Assembly: GCF_900167015.1 (NCBI RefSeq)
Contig: NZ_FUXX01000004.1
Coordinates: 49,759 to 113,758, forward strand
DNA: 64,000 nt
Reading direction: 5' to 3'
Source: Succinivibrio dextrinosolvens DSM 3072
GTDB taxonomy: Bacteria; Pseudomonadota; Gammaproteobacteria; Enterobacterales; Succinivibrionaceae
Under the pieces are notes generated by a model that did not search any database, had not been told where the DNA came from, and saw nothing but the letters and a program-made list of their open reading frames with translations. A program made the translations under genes and the position numbers. This document shows positions 10,099 to 18,880 of this stretch, in pieces (positions within the stretch are counted from its first letter, which is position 1; each line of letters opens with the position of its first letter).

Positions 10099-10569
10099 AT
10101 GAAACTGATTATCATTGCTGTTGGCAACAAAATGCCATCATGGGTTACAGAAGCTTTTACAGACTATCAGAAAAGATTTCCTCCAGAGATGAAACTGGTA
10201 TTAGAGGAAATTGCCCCTGTAAAACGAAATGGAAAAAACTCTGATGAAAAGGCAAAAGAGCTTGAGGCAAAGATGATCCTTGAAGCTTTACCAAAGAAAG
10301 CCTACATAGTTGCTTTAGATGAAAGAGGAAAGCAGTTCACATCGCTAGAGCTTGGTGACAAAGTTGGTGTATGGCAGAACCTAGGAATGGATGTTGTACT
10401 GATCATCGGCGGACCAAACGGACTTACAGATGAAGTAAGAAACAAGGCAAACGAACTTTGGTCACTGTCAAAACTGACTCTTCCTCACCCTCTGGTAAGG
10501 GTATTTCTTGCGGAAACCATCTACAGAGGATGGAGTATCTACGCAAACTTACCTTATCATAGGGCTTAA
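10099..10569 (+). CDS. rlmH: 23S rRNA (pseudouridine1915-N3) methyltransferase
   Basis: RlmH methylates pseudouridine 1915 in helix 69 of 23S rRNA. The 156-residue SPOUT-fold protein has ALDERGKQFTSLE, the knot motif LIIGGPNGL and the C-terminal VFLAETIYRGWSI...YHRA, all typical of the family (E. coli 155 residues). It starts three bases after rsfS and so belongs to the same operon. Confidence 0.97.
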   Translation: MKLIIIAVGNKMPSWVTEAFTDYQKRFPPEMKLVLEEIAPVKRNGKNSDEKAKELEAKMILEALPKKAYIVALDERGKQFTSLELGDKVGVWQNLGMDVVLIIGGPNGLTDEVRNKANELWSLSKLTLPHPLVRVFLAETIYRGWSIYANLPYHRA

Positions 10570-10695
10570 ACATAAAGAATATTTGAAAACCTCCGCAAAA
10601 TTCGTTAAAAAAACGAAAATAAAGGATATATATCGTTTTTTACCGTTAAAATAATAAATAAGTGCGGAGAATATAAGAAGAATTTAGAGAAAAAA
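10570..10695 (+). promoter_or_regulatory. Structured rlmH-mrdA intergenic region
   Basis: CTCCGCA (10591-10597) can pair with TGCGGAG (10663-10669), enclosing a smaller hairpin TTCGTT/AACGAA (10601-10606 and 10612-10617). The region is otherwise A+T-rich and could carry the mrdA promoter. It may be an attenuating or RNA-stabilising element ahead of the TTG start of mrdA. This is structural inference only. Confidence 0.3.
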
Positions 10696-12714
10696 TTGTC
10701 AATTTTTAGCAGAAAAAGTCGACACGAACGGTCACTTTTCAGAAAACCAACAAAAAGGCGTTATTCATCTCGAGACGGACTAGGTAAGGAAAATCGTAAC
10801 GAGAAACTTGAACTTAGAGTATTCCGTTCTAGAGTATTCATATGCATCGGTATATCCATACTGATGGTGGTTATTCTTTTCTGCAATCTTTACTATCTGC
10901 AGATTATCTCCTATCAGGACTACAAGACCAGATCAAATGAGAACAGCATCAAGGTAATGCCTGTTGTTCCACCTCGAGGAATCATTTACGACAGAAATCA
11001 TGTGGTACTTGCAGACAACTCTCCTGTTTACCATCTGGTTCTCTTCCCTAACAAGCAGATCAGCACAAAAGATACAATCGAGGAACTTGATAGATTACTT
11101 GAGCTGAATCTGTCAGAAAAGGATATTGCAAGATTACTATATGAATCAAAAACCAGAAAGCGTTTTTCCGGTGTTGAGCTTTCTAACTTCCTCTCAGAGG
11201 AACAGATTGCAACCTTTGCGGTAAATTCATACAAATACCCAAATGCCCAGATCGTAGCAAATCTGAAAAGATATTATCCTTTTGCTGATATTACAACCCA
11301 TACCACAGGTTATGTATCCAGAATCAACCAGAATGACGTAAAGAAACTTGCAAGCGCAGGAAAACTGGATAACTACGAAGGTTCAACTGAAATCGGTAAG
11401 CTTGGTATTGAGAAATACTATGAGGACTCTCTTCATGGAGAAACTGGTTCAACCAAGGTTGAGGTTAACTCACACGGACAGGTAATCCGTACACTTAACT
11501 ACGAACCTCCTGTTCCAGGAAAGGATCTGAAGCTTACCATTGATATCAGACTTCAGTACTACGCTCAGGAAATCTTTGGACAGATGAAAGGTGCAGTTGT
11601 GGCAATTGATCCTTCAAACGGCGAAATTCTGGCAATGTACTCAAACCCTAGCTATGATCCAAATCCTTTTGTTCGAGGAATCAGATCTGGTGAATACAAG
11701 AGACTTCTGGACAATCCGGGACATCCTCTGATCAACAGAGCAACTCAGGGTGGTTATGCTCCTGCATCAACTGTAAAACCACTACTTTGTGTAATGGGAT
11801 TGAATGAGAAACTGATTACAACCAAGGGCAATTTCTTTGGAGCTCCATATTTCAAGCTACCAGGTTCAACTCATCAGTTCCGTGACTGGAGAGCATGGGG
11901 GCACGGCTGGATGGATTTATACAGAGCAATTGAAATTTCAGCCGATACCTATTTCTATGATCTTGCATATAGAGCAGGTATTAACAGAATTCATGACTAT
12001 CTGGACAGATATGGTTTCGGTAAAAAAACCGGTATTGATATCTCAGAAGAATCCTTAGGTATAAATCCTTCCAGAGACTGGAAGAAATCACGTTTCAATC
12101 AGCAGTGGCATCTTGGAGATACTGTACCAATCGGTATTGGTCAGGGTTACTGGACTTCTACCCTTATGCAGCTTGCCAAAGCTCACGCTACCCTTGCAAA
12201 CAGAGGTGTTACCAGGACGCCTCATCTGCTAAAGGAAATGGTTGATCCTTCAACAAATGAAGTAACCGAGTATATGCAGGAAGAGCCTGAAGATACACTT
12301 AAGGTAAAAGATCCTCAGTATTATGAGGACTGCAGAACCGGTATGTATCTAGTTGTAAACGGGCCCGAGGGTACCGGCAGAAGAGCATTCTTCGGAGCTA
12401 AATACAAGGCAGCTGGTAAATCAGGAACAGCACAGGTGGTTTCTATTAAACAGGGCAAAAAATACAACGCAGCAAAGTTAAAAGTAGAGCATCGTGATAA
12501 TGCACTGTTCGTTGCCTATGCACCGTTCAAAAAACCGCGTATCCTTGTTGCAGTTATTCTTGAGAACGAGGGTGGTGGTTCTACCAAAGCTGCTCCTGTT
12601 GCAAGAGCAATGATTGATAAGTACCTTTTGGACCTATATCCAAACGGATATATGGGCGATCCTGAGCCTCAGGTGGTTAAGTTCGGAATGGGTGGAACAG
12701 TAGTTTTACAGTAA
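10696..12714 (+). CDS. mrdA: Penicillin-binding protein 2 (elongasome transpeptidase)
   Basis: PBP2 is the DD-transpeptidase that cross-links lateral-wall peptidoglycan with RodA. The start is a TTG. One N-terminal helix (VFICIGISILMVVILFCNLYYL) follows a basic cytoplasmic tail. The dimerisation domain carries PPRGIIYDRN. The catalytic motifs are STVK (S358), SAD in EISADTYF in place of SxN, and KSGT (575-578). The 672-residue length is slightly above E. coli PBP2 (633). It precedes mrdB, mltB, rlpA and dacA, the usual gammaproteobacterial arrangement. Confidence 0.97.
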   Translation: MSIFSRKSRHERSLFRKPTKRRYSSRDGLGKENRNEKLELRVFRSRVFICIGISILMVVILFCNLYYLQIISYQDYKTRSNENSIKVMPVVPPRGIIYDRNHVVLADNSPVYHLVLFPNKQISTKDTIEELDRLLELNLSEKDIARLLYESKTRKRFSGVELSNFLSEEQIATFAVNSYKYPNAQIVANLKRYYPFADITTHTTGYVSRINQNDVKKLASAGKLDNYEGSTEIGKLGIEKYYEDSLHGETGSTKVEVNSHGQVIRTLNYEPPVPGKDLKLTIDIRLQYYAQEIFGQMKGAVVAIDPSNGEILAMYSNPSYDPNPFVRGIRSGEYKRLLDNPGHPLINRATQGGYAPASTVKPLLCVMGLNEKLITTKGNFFGAPYFKLPGSTHQFRDWRAWGHGWMDLYRAIEISADTYFYDLAYRAGINRIHDYLDRYGFGKKTGIDISEESLGINPSRDWKKSRFNQQWHLGDTVPIGIGQGYWTSTLMQLAKAHATLANRGVTRTPHLLKEMVDPSTNEVTEYMQEEPEDTLKVKDPQYYEDCRTGMYLVVNGPEGTGRRAFFGAKYKAAGKSGTAQVVSIKQGKKYNAAKLKVEHRDNALFVAYAPFKKPRILVAVILENEGGGSTKAAPVARAMIDKYLLDLYPNGYMGDPEPQVVKFGMGGTVVLQ

Positions 12715-12751
12715 AAAAACAAACAACAAGCACAGATATCAAGTAGTAAAA

Positions 12752-13900
12752 ATGTCAGAAGATAAAAATACATTAAGTCAGGTAACCAGTAACAGCATTG
12801 GAAAAAACTTCTTTTCCAGACATCACGTAGATCTTCCGCTGATGTTCGGTCTGTTTTTAGCTCTGTGTTTCAGTCTGTTTGTTCTGTACTCTGCATCAGG
12901 TCAGCATGCTGATATGCTGATTCGTCAGATCACAAGAACAGGAGCTGCATTCGTACTAATGATTGCAGTTGCACAGATTCCACCAAAATACTTTGCAAAA
13001 GCTTCAACCTATCTTTACATCATAGGCGTAATTCTGCTTGTAATGGTTGAACTGTTCGGTGATATTTCAAAAGGAGCTCAGAGATGGCTTAATCTGGGTA
13101 TAGTAAGAATTCAGCCATCTGAATTTTTCAAGGTTGTTATGCCTCTGTCAGTTGCAGCATTTCTCGCAAAAACTGCCCTGCCACCAAAACTTCTGCATAC
13201 AATTTGTTCTTTTATCATCGTAGGTATTCCAACAGTACTTATTCTGATGCAGCCTGATTTAGGTACAGCAGCTCTGGTTTCTGTTGCAGGCTTTATCTGC
13301 ATCTTTATTGCAGGTCTTTCATGGTGGTGGCTGATTACAGGTGCCATTGCAGGAGCAGCAGCCCTCCCTGTCATCTGGAATTTCGTACTTCATGATTATC
13401 AGAAACAGCGTGTTTTCACCCTGTTAGATCCATCATCGGATCCTTTGGGAGCTGGTTATCATATCATCCAATCCAAGATTGCAATTGGTTCAGGTGGTCT
13501 ATATGGTAAAGGCTGGCTTCAGGGAAGTCAGTCACAGCTGGACTTTCTTCCAGAGCCTCATACAGATTTTATTTTCGCTGTGTTATCAGAAGAAACAGGT
13601 CTGGTTGGTTTCCTCATTCTTATATCACTCTACTGTTTTATAATCGGCAGATGCGTTGTCATCACATTAAATGCTCGTCATAACTTTGAAAGAATTCTGT
13701 GTGGAAGCTTTACCTTCACATTTATGTTCTACATATTTGTTAACATCGGTATGGTTTCAGGAATTCTGCCAGTTGTAGGTGTTCCTCTGCCTCTCATCAG
13801 TTATGGCGGAACAGCGATGATTACACTGATGATCTGCTTTGGAATAATGATGTCAATTCACACACATAAACGAATAAGTTTCTTTAAAAAGGATAAATAA
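12752..13900 (+). CDS. mrdB: Rod-shape-determining peptidoglycan glycosyltransferase RodA
   Basis: RodA is the SEDS-family polymerase that makes glycan strands with PBP2. It is a polytopic membrane protein of 382 residues with about ten helices. Family signatures include KGAQRWLNLGIVRIQPSEFFK, QPDLGTA, LPEPHTDFIFAVLSEETGLVG (with the conserved acidic residue of the active site) and GVPLPLISYGGTA. It starts 37 bases after mrdA and is cotranscribed with it. Confidence 0.97.
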   Translation: MSEDKNTLSQVTSNSIGKNFFSRHHVDLPLMFGLFLALCFSLFVLYSASGQHADMLIRQITRTGAAFVLMIAVAQIPPKYFAKASTYLYIIGVILLVMVELFGDISKGAQRWLNLGIVRIQPSEFFKVVMPLSVAAFLAKTALPPKLLHTICSFIIVGIPTVLILMQPDLGTAALVSVAGFICIFIAGLSWWWLITGAIAGAAALPVIWNFVLHDYQKQRVFTLLDPSSDPLGAGYHIIQSKIAIGSGGLYGKGWLQGSQSQLDFLPEPHTDFIFAVLSEETGLVGFLILISLYCFIIGRCVVITLNARHNFERILCGSFTFTFMFYIFVNIGMVSGILPVVGVPLPLISYGGTAMITLMICFGIMMSIHTHKRISFFKKDK

Positions 13901-13916
13901 GGAGGCTGCACATAAT

Positions 13917-14945
13917 GTGCAGGCAATAATAGAAAGAATGAACAAAACAATTAGTAAACTTGCCATAGTATTGGGATTATCCTTTTTTACAGCCACATCC
14001 GTTCATGCTGCGCCTAATTTTGATGAACTAGCTAAATATGCAGGAGTAGATGTTCAAACACTTAAAGATGCCACATCTCAGGCTGTATATCAGCAGAAAA
14101 TTATCGATGCAATCACCCGTCCTTCAGAAGGAAAACCTTGGTGGCAGTACAGAAAGATCTTTATTACAACTTCAAGAATCGAGGCTGCTGTAAGGTTCTA
14201 CTTTGAAAACGAAAAAACTCTTTTAAAGGCTCAGAAGGACTTTGGTGTTCCTTACGAGATTATCTGTGCAATTATCGGAGTTGAAACCTTCTTTGGAAAA
14301 AATATGGGTAACTGGAGAGTTCTGGATGCCCTGTATACACTAGGATTTAATTTTCCTAAGAGAGAAGCTTACTTCTCAAAGGAATTTGCTAGATTCGTAG
14401 CTTTAGCATCAAGAGAAGAATGGAATTACGACGACATCAAAGGCTCATATGCTGGTGCAATGGGTATGGGTCAGTTCATGCCATCAGCATATCTTGATTA
14501 TGCAGTTGACTATGATGGAGATGGCTACGTAAATCTTTTCACTAACAGAGAAGATGCCATCGGATCTGTTGCAAACTATTTTAAAGGTCACGGCTGGCAG
14601 ACAGGAAGAGGTATCTACTATCCTTGTCATATCAACAATGCAGATCCAAAAGCACTGATGGATAAACAGTGGGATCTTACTGTTCAGGAGCTGTATGCAT
14701 CCGGAGCCACAACCAAGGTAAACCTAAGTCCAAATCAGAAGATAAGACTGTTTGCATTTGACCTTGAAAACGGACAGAAGGGGTATGCTGTTGGTCTTGA
14801 GAACTTCCATTCAATCATGAGGTATAACACTTCTCAGTTATATGCAAGAGCTGTATATGAGCTCTCAGAGTTTATTGCGATGGGCGTAAACAAGGAAAAA
14901 CTAAGACAGGGAAAAAAAGTAGTCCACAGAAGTAAGAAGCCATAG
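13917..14945 (+). CDS. mltB: Membrane-bound lytic murein transglycosylase B family
   Basis: This lytic transglycosylase cleaves glycan strands to 1,6-anhydro products. The SLT_2 fold shows GVETFFGKN with the catalytic glutamate (E123 from GTG), AGAMGMGQFMPSAY, and YDGDGYVNLFTNREDAIGSV. A signal peptide (MNKTISKLAIVLGLSFFTATSVHA) begins at ATG 13938; no lipobox is present, so it is soluble rather than a lipoprotein as in E. coli. GTG 13917 is given because a strong AGGAGG lies 11 bases upstream; ATG 13938 is the main alternative. ATG 13915 in another frame encodes only four residues and could act as a leader. Confidence 0.92.
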   Translation: MQAIIERMNKTISKLAIVLGLSFFTATSVHAAPNFDELAKYAGVDVQTLKDATSQAVYQQKIIDAITRPSEGKPWWQYRKIFITTSRIEAAVRFYFENEKTLLKAQKDFGVPYEIICAIIGVETFFGKNMGNWRVLDALYTLGFNFPKREAYFSKEFARFVALASREEWNYDDIKGSYAGAMGMGQFMPSAYLDYAVDYDGDGYVNLFTNREDAIGSVANYFKGHGWQTGRGIYYPCHINNADPKALMDKQWDLTVQELYASGATTKVNLSPNQKIRLFAFDLENGQKGYAVGLENFHSIMRYNTSQLYARAVYELSEFIAMGVNKEKLRQGKKVVHRSKKP

Positions 14946-14964
14946 ACACAGATTAACTGTCTAT
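14942..14964 (+). terminator. Possible terminator after mltB
   Basis: ATAGACA (14942-14948) and TGTCTAT (14958-14964) form a 7-bp hairpin that overlaps the mltB stop codon and is followed by AGTTTGTTCT. It has few G/C pairs, so termination would be partial. Confidence 0.4.
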
Positions 14965-14996
14965 AGTTTGTTCTAATTATTAAATTTCAGAATAAA

Positions 14997-15047
14997 AGAC
15001 TTTTAAGTACGGCCTTCACTAATTAAAATGTTAGGGCTTAAAAGTCT
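14997..15047 (+). repeat. 11-bp inverted repeat upstream of rlpA
   Basis: AGACTTTTAAG (14997-15007) and CTTAAAAGTCT (15037-15047) are perfect inverted copies 29 bases apart, followed by ATTTTAAT. The element lies in the mltB-rlpA gap and ends 36 bases before the preferred rlpA start. It could be an attenuator, an mRNA-stability hairpin or a regulator site. Confidence 0.5.
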
Positions 15048-15083
15048 ATTTTAATGCCGATGAAAATGGAGATCCTTTATTTT

Positions 15084-16094
15084 ATGAAAAACTTAAAATT
15101 TATAGCTACCATTATTACTGTTTCAGCGGCACTTGTTCTTCAGGGATGTTCATCTTCAGGTTCAGGTGGCTCCCCTTCATTCTCAGGTTCATACAGATAC
15201 GGAACAGGTCCAAACAAGACTAAACCACAGCCTCAGACAGAAAAAGTCAACATCAACGGCGTCGGTGGTGCAGTACCAAAATATGAGTACCAGCGTGTTG
15301 GCGGATGCAATAAGGATTATAGAGTTTTAGGCAAAAACTACATGATCTGGAACGGAACAACCTCATATGTCGAAGAAGGAATTGCATCCTGGTATGGTCC
15401 TGGTTTCCACGGACAGAAGACCTCAAATGGTGAAATCTATGATCAGAAGGGATTTACTGCTGCACATAAGAATCTGCCACTGCCATCATATCTAAAGGTT
15501 ACCAACCTTCGTAACGGCAAGAAGGTTATCGTTCGCGTAAATGATCGTGGTCCATTTGTTGGAGATAGAATTCTTGACCTGTCAGAGGGCTCAGCACGTG
15601 CAATTGATATGGTTGGTACCGGTACCTCAAAGGTTAGAATTGAGCTTATCAACGTAAGTGCAAACGGAACATATACCAACGCATACGGTAAACCAGCCGG
15701 CACCGTACGACAGCAGTATGCAGGTGTAGTTAACAAGAATACCTCAACCTATCAGCATATCGGTGCTGCAACCTCAAGATCAGCTGGAAGCTCAAATACA
15801 GGCTATTCCAATACAGGATATGCAAATACCGGCTACATAAAAACTAATAATCAGGGAATAACATCTAATACAGTTCCAGGCTGGTATGTTCAGCTAGTTG
15901 CATGTAATTCTGATCTGATGGCAAATGAGATTAAGAATAACGTTCAGACTAAGATTTCATACCCTATCGTAATCAGAAAGGAAGGAAACATTAACAAGGT
16001 TCTGGTTGGACCTTTAAATGAAGCTTCTGCACGAAATGCTGCCGCATCTTTGAAGAAAAAAGGGTATACTGATTGTTTTGTAAAAAGTTTTTAA
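15084..16094 (+). CDS. rlpA: Septal ring lytic transglycosylase-like lipoprotein RlpA
   Basis: RlpA is an outer-membrane lipoprotein; in Pseudomonas it cleaves naked glycan strands at the septum. ATG 15084 is preferred over 15054 because it gives a clean lipoprotein signal (MKNLKFIATIITVSAALVLQGC) with GGAG upstream. The double-psi beta-barrel spans GIASWYGPGFHGQKTSNGE to GPFVGDRILDLSEGSARAI, including the catalytic-type DRGPF region. A low-complexity linker holds repeats of NTGY. A C-terminal SPOR domain (PGWYVQLVACNSD...VLVGPLNEASARNAAASLKKKGY) binds denuded peptidoglycan. It lies between mltB and dacA as usual. Confidence 0.94.
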   Translation: MKNLKFIATIITVSAALVLQGCSSSGSGGSPSFSGSYRYGTGPNKTKPQPQTEKVNINGVGGAVPKYEYQRVGGCNKDYRVLGKNYMIWNGTTSYVEEGIASWYGPGFHGQKTSNGEIYDQKGFTAAHKNLPLPSYLKVTNLRNGKKVIVRVNDRGPFVGDRILDLSEGSARAIDMVGTGTSKVRIELINVSANGTYTNAYGKPAGTVRQQYAGVVNKNTSTYQHIGAATSRSAGSSNTGYSNTGYANTGYIKTNNQGITSNTVPGWYVQLVACNSDLMANEIKNNVQTKISYPIVIRKEGNINKVLVGPLNEASARNAAASLKKKGYTDCFVKSF

Positions 16095-16116
16095 AAAAGA
16101 AAACTAGGAAATAAAA

Positions 16117-17397
16117 ATGTCATTAAAAAAGGTACTAAAAACTACATTATTAGTTACGGCTCTTGTTTCTGGTTTAAGTGTTTCCGCAGAGGAAAACATT
16201 CCAGATCCTTTTGCTCAGATGAAGGCAAATGCTGACTCAGCTGCCCCTTCTGCCGTTCCTGCTAATGGAGTTGCACCTGCCCCAATTGTAATTCCAGAGC
16301 CACCAGTATTCGATGCTCAGTCATGGGTACTAATGGATTACAGTTCAGGAAGAGTTATCTGTGAGCACAATTCTCACGAGAAAATCTGGCCAGCTTCACT
16401 AACCAAGATGATGACAGCATATGTTATCGGCATGGAGCTTAAAGCAGGCAGACTTCACATGGAAGATGATGTAACCATTACCGAAGATGCCTGGGCAAAG
16501 AAGTACACCGATTCATCAAAGATGTTCATCGAAGTGGGTAAAACCATAAAGGTTGGAGATCTGGTAAAGGGAATCATTATCCAGTCAGGTAACGATGCAT
16601 GTGTTGCTATGGCAATTCATCTTGCAGGAACACAGGAAGGTTTTGTTTCTGTAATGAACAACTACGCTGCACAACTTGGACTTAAGGATACCCATTTCTC
16701 AAATGTTCACGGCCTTTTTGATGAACTGAACTATTCATCAGCTTATGATATGGCTCTATTAGGAAGAGCAACTATCAGAGATCTTCCTGATGAGTACCCT
16801 CTATACAGTCAGAAGGAATTTACCTTCAACGGTATCAAACAGATGAACAGAAACCGTCTGCTATGGGACAAGGCAATCAATGTTGACGGAATTAAGACTG
16901 GACACCTGTCTCAGGTTGGATATAACCTTGTAACCTCAGCTACCAACGATGGTATGAGACTGGTTGCATCTGTAATCGGGGCTAAATCAGAGAAATTACG
17001 TGCGGACTACAACAAGGCTCTATTAACCTATGGTTTCCGTTATTTCCAGCAGTACACACCAGTTACAGCCAACAAGGTTCTATTAACCAGAAACGTACGC
17101 ATGGGTAAAACCAATCAGGTTCGCCTTGCGATTCAGAAGGATCTGAACCTAATGATCCCTCGCGGACGTCAGGGAGACATTAAGCTTGGCTACAGATTAA
17201 AGAAGAGTGTCTTCACTGCACCTATCAACAAGGGCGATGAGCTTGGTGTAATTGAAGTTAAGATTGATGACAACGTCATTTCAACTGTTCCACTTGTTTC
17301 TGTAGATGTTGTTGAAGAATGCGGCTTCTTCGGAAGATTATGGGATAAGATCTGCTTATTCTTCTCATCCGATGAAGAAGTTGTTGAAGAGGCCTAA
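16117..17397 (+). CDS. dacA: D-alanyl-D-alanine carboxypeptidase (PBP5/6 family)
   Basis: This low-molecular-mass PBP removes the terminal D-Ala from peptidoglycan stem peptides. A signal peptide (about 1-24) is followed by a proline/alanine-rich linker. The peptidase S11 motifs are SLTK (S94-K97), SGN in QSGNDACVA, and KTG (260-262) in IKTGHLSQ. A PBP5 C-terminal beta-domain follows. The last 30 residues (FFGRLWDKICLFFSSDEEV) form an amphipathic anchor for the outer face of the inner membrane. At 426 residues it is slightly longer than E. coli PBP5 (403). Confidence 0.96.
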   Translation: MSLKKVLKTTLLVTALVSGLSVSAEENIPDPFAQMKANADSAAPSAVPANGVAPAPIVIPEPPVFDAQSWVLMDYSSGRVICEHNSHEKIWPASLTKMMTAYVIGMELKAGRLHMEDDVTITEDAWAKKYTDSSKMFIEVGKTIKVGDLVKGIIIQSGNDACVAMAIHLAGTQEGFVSVMNNYAAQLGLKDTHFSNVHGLFDELNYSSAYDMALLGRATIRDLPDEYPLYSQKEFTFNGIKQMNRNRLLWDKAINVDGIKTGHLSQVGYNLVTSATNDGMRLVASVIGAKSEKLRADYNKALLTYGFRYFQQYTPVTANKVLLTRNVRMGKTNQVRLAIQKDLNLMIPRGRQGDIKLGYRLKKSVFTAPINKGDELGVIEVKIDDNVISTVPLVSVDVVEECGFFGRLWDKICLFFSSDEEVVEEA

Positions 17398-17412
17398 TAC
17401 CTTTACAGGAGA

Positions 17413-17442
17413 AAATTCTATCCAAAACAATGGATAGAATTT
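17413..17442 (+). promoter_or_regulatory. Hairpin at the ybeD translation start region
   Basis: AAATTCTATCC (17413-17423) and GGATAGAATTT (17432-17442) form an 11-bp perfect stem with an 8-base loop, ending 10 bases before the ybeD ATG. There is no T-run after it, so it is more likely an RNA-processing, stability or translation-control hairpin than a terminator. Confidence 0.5.
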
Positions 17443-17452
17443 GTACAAAGTT

Positions 17453-17737
17453 ATGACTGATTCATATAATAAATTAGAGAAACTCATGGAATTTCCATGT
17501 ATTGTTGGATTCAGAGTTATTGTTGATGCTTCAATTGTGAATTCACTTGGTGAGGTTGAAAAAGCTATAAATGAGGTTGAAGCCGGAATTATGCAGAAAA
17601 TTACCGATGAACCTCGCAAAAGTTCAAAAGGAAACTATGTTTCCTACACAATACCTGTAAAAGTTAATAAGGCAGAAAACCTAAAACTTTTATACGAAAA
17701 AATTAGTGCATTACCTTGTGTTAAACATGTAATTTAA
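17453..17737 (+). CDS. ybeD: YbeD family protein (DUF493)
   Basis: The 94-residue protein belongs to the small ferredoxin-like DUF493 family, found next to dacA and lipB in gammaproteobacteria. Recognised segments are LMEFPCIVGFRVI and KGNYVSYTIPVKV (in E. coli KLLEFPxPFTYKVMG and GKYNSVSVTIxA). ATG 17453 is preferred over TTG 17441 because it gives the usual MTDSYNKLEKLMEFPC start. Function is unproven; a regulatory role for lipoate metabolism has been suggested for the family. Here lipB and lipA do not follow. Confidence 0.85.
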   Translation: MTDSYNKLEKLMEFPCIVGFRVIVDASIVNSLGEVEKAINEVEAGIMQKITDEPRKSSKGNYVSYTIPVKVNKAENLKLLYEKISALPCVKHVI

Positions 17738-17744
17738 GGAAATT

Positions 17745-18815
17745 ATGTCATATCAAGATCAATCTGAGATGAGGTTTTCATCTGATATGTCTAGCTTTTT
17801 AAAGGCAGTAGGCTACATAGGTCTATTGGCCTTATTTATTGGAATTCTATTCCTGGTGCTAGGCTGTTTCAGAATTTCTAGCTTTGCATTTAAAACCTAT
17901 GAAAGCATAGAAAAGATTCCTTATAACAAAGTTGGTCTTTTACTTGGCACCTCCTCTCTCAATTCAAATGGTCAGCCAAATGATTATTTCACATATAGAA
18001 TCATAGCGGCTGCGCAGTTATTTAAATCGGGAAAGATTGATTACATTCTAGCATCTGGAGATAATCTGCATCACTCCTATAACGAGCCAAGACAGATGAT
18101 TAGAGCTCTGGTTAAGGCCGGTGTTCCTGCAGACAGAATCGTAGCTGATTTTGCAGGAATCTCTACACTAGACTCAGTTATCAGAGCAAGAAAGGTATTT
18201 CTGCTTAAGAATGTAACCATTATCTCTCAGGATTTTCAGAATGAACGAGCTCTGTTTATTGCAGATAACTATGATCTGAATGCAGTTGGATTCAATGCAT
18301 TAAGCCCTAACTATGGATTCTTCTCGAAGGTTGCCATAAGAGAGTTCTTTGCCAGAATCAAATGTGCTTTTGATGTTTATCTGTTGAAGAGTCAGCCTAA
18401 ATTCCTTGGAAAACCAGAGTCTATTGGCAAATCAGCTCTTCCAAAGGAAATGTCAAACAAGCCTAAGAAGCTGACATCTCCTCTTAAGTTCATAACAGAC
18501 AATGCGCAGGTTCTGAAGGAAAAAGCTCGTATTGCCAAGTACGAACCAATTGCAAAGAAGACTTCCGATAATGCAAAGATGATCAAGAAGAGAGTTGAAC
18601 AGGCTGAATACGAATATTATATTCCTGAGGCAAGAGTTCAGGAAAACAAGAATAATATCGATAAACAGCAAATTGAGGTTCTTAGTGAGGAGCAGACAGA
18701 GGCGCTTGAAGAAGCAAATGAAGTTGCCTCAGAAAGCCTGAATGTCGGAACCTCCAACACCTATATTGATCCGAACATTCCTGCAAAACCAAATCTTCAG
18801 GCAAATCCTGATTAG
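17745..18815 (+). CDS. sanA: SanA-like DUF218/ElyC-fold membrane protein with C-terminal extension
   Basis: SanA affects envelope permeability (vancomycin exclusion at high temperature in E. coli); its reaction is unknown. One N-terminal helix (GYIGLLALFIGILFLVLGCF) is followed by the DUF218 domain with LLLGTSSLNSNGQPNDYFTYRI, ASGDN, YNEPRQMIRALVKAGVP and DFAGISTLDSVIRARKVF. These closely match SanA rather than YdcF. The protein is 356 residues against 239 in E. coli. The additional C-terminal 140 or so residues are charged (K/E-rich, helical, QVQ/EEQTEALEEANE segments), with no recognised domain. It begins seven bases after ybeD and ends at a strong terminator. Confidence 0.82.
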   Translation: MSYQDQSEMRFSSDMSSFLKAVGYIGLLALFIGILFLVLGCFRISSFAFKTYESIEKIPYNKVGLLLGTSSLNSNGQPNDYFTYRIIAAAQLFKSGKIDYILASGDNLHHSYNEPRQMIRALVKAGVPADRIVADFAGISTLDSVIRARKVFLLKNVTIISQDFQNERALFIADNYDLNAVGFNALSPNYGFFSKVAIREFFARIKCAFDVYLLKSQPKFLGKPESIGKSALPKEMSNKPKKLTSPLKFITDNAQVLKEKARIAKYEPIAKKTSDNAKMIKKRVEQAEYEYYIPEARVQENKNNIDKQQIEVLSEEQTEALEEANEVASESLNVGTSNTYIDPNIPAKPNLQANPD

Positions 18816-18835
18816 AGAAAAAATCACGAATTATC

Positions 18836-18872
18836 AAAGGCCTGCTTATACTTACAGCAGGCCTTTGTTGTA
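18836..18872 (+). terminator. Rho-independent terminator after the sanA-like gene
   Basis: AAAGGCCTGC (18836-18845) and GCAGGCCTTT (18857-18866) form a 10-bp stem followed by GTTGTAT. It closes the leuS-to-sanA block and lies against the end of the convergent methylase gene. Confidence 0.88.
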
Positions 18873-18880
18873 TATGAAGA

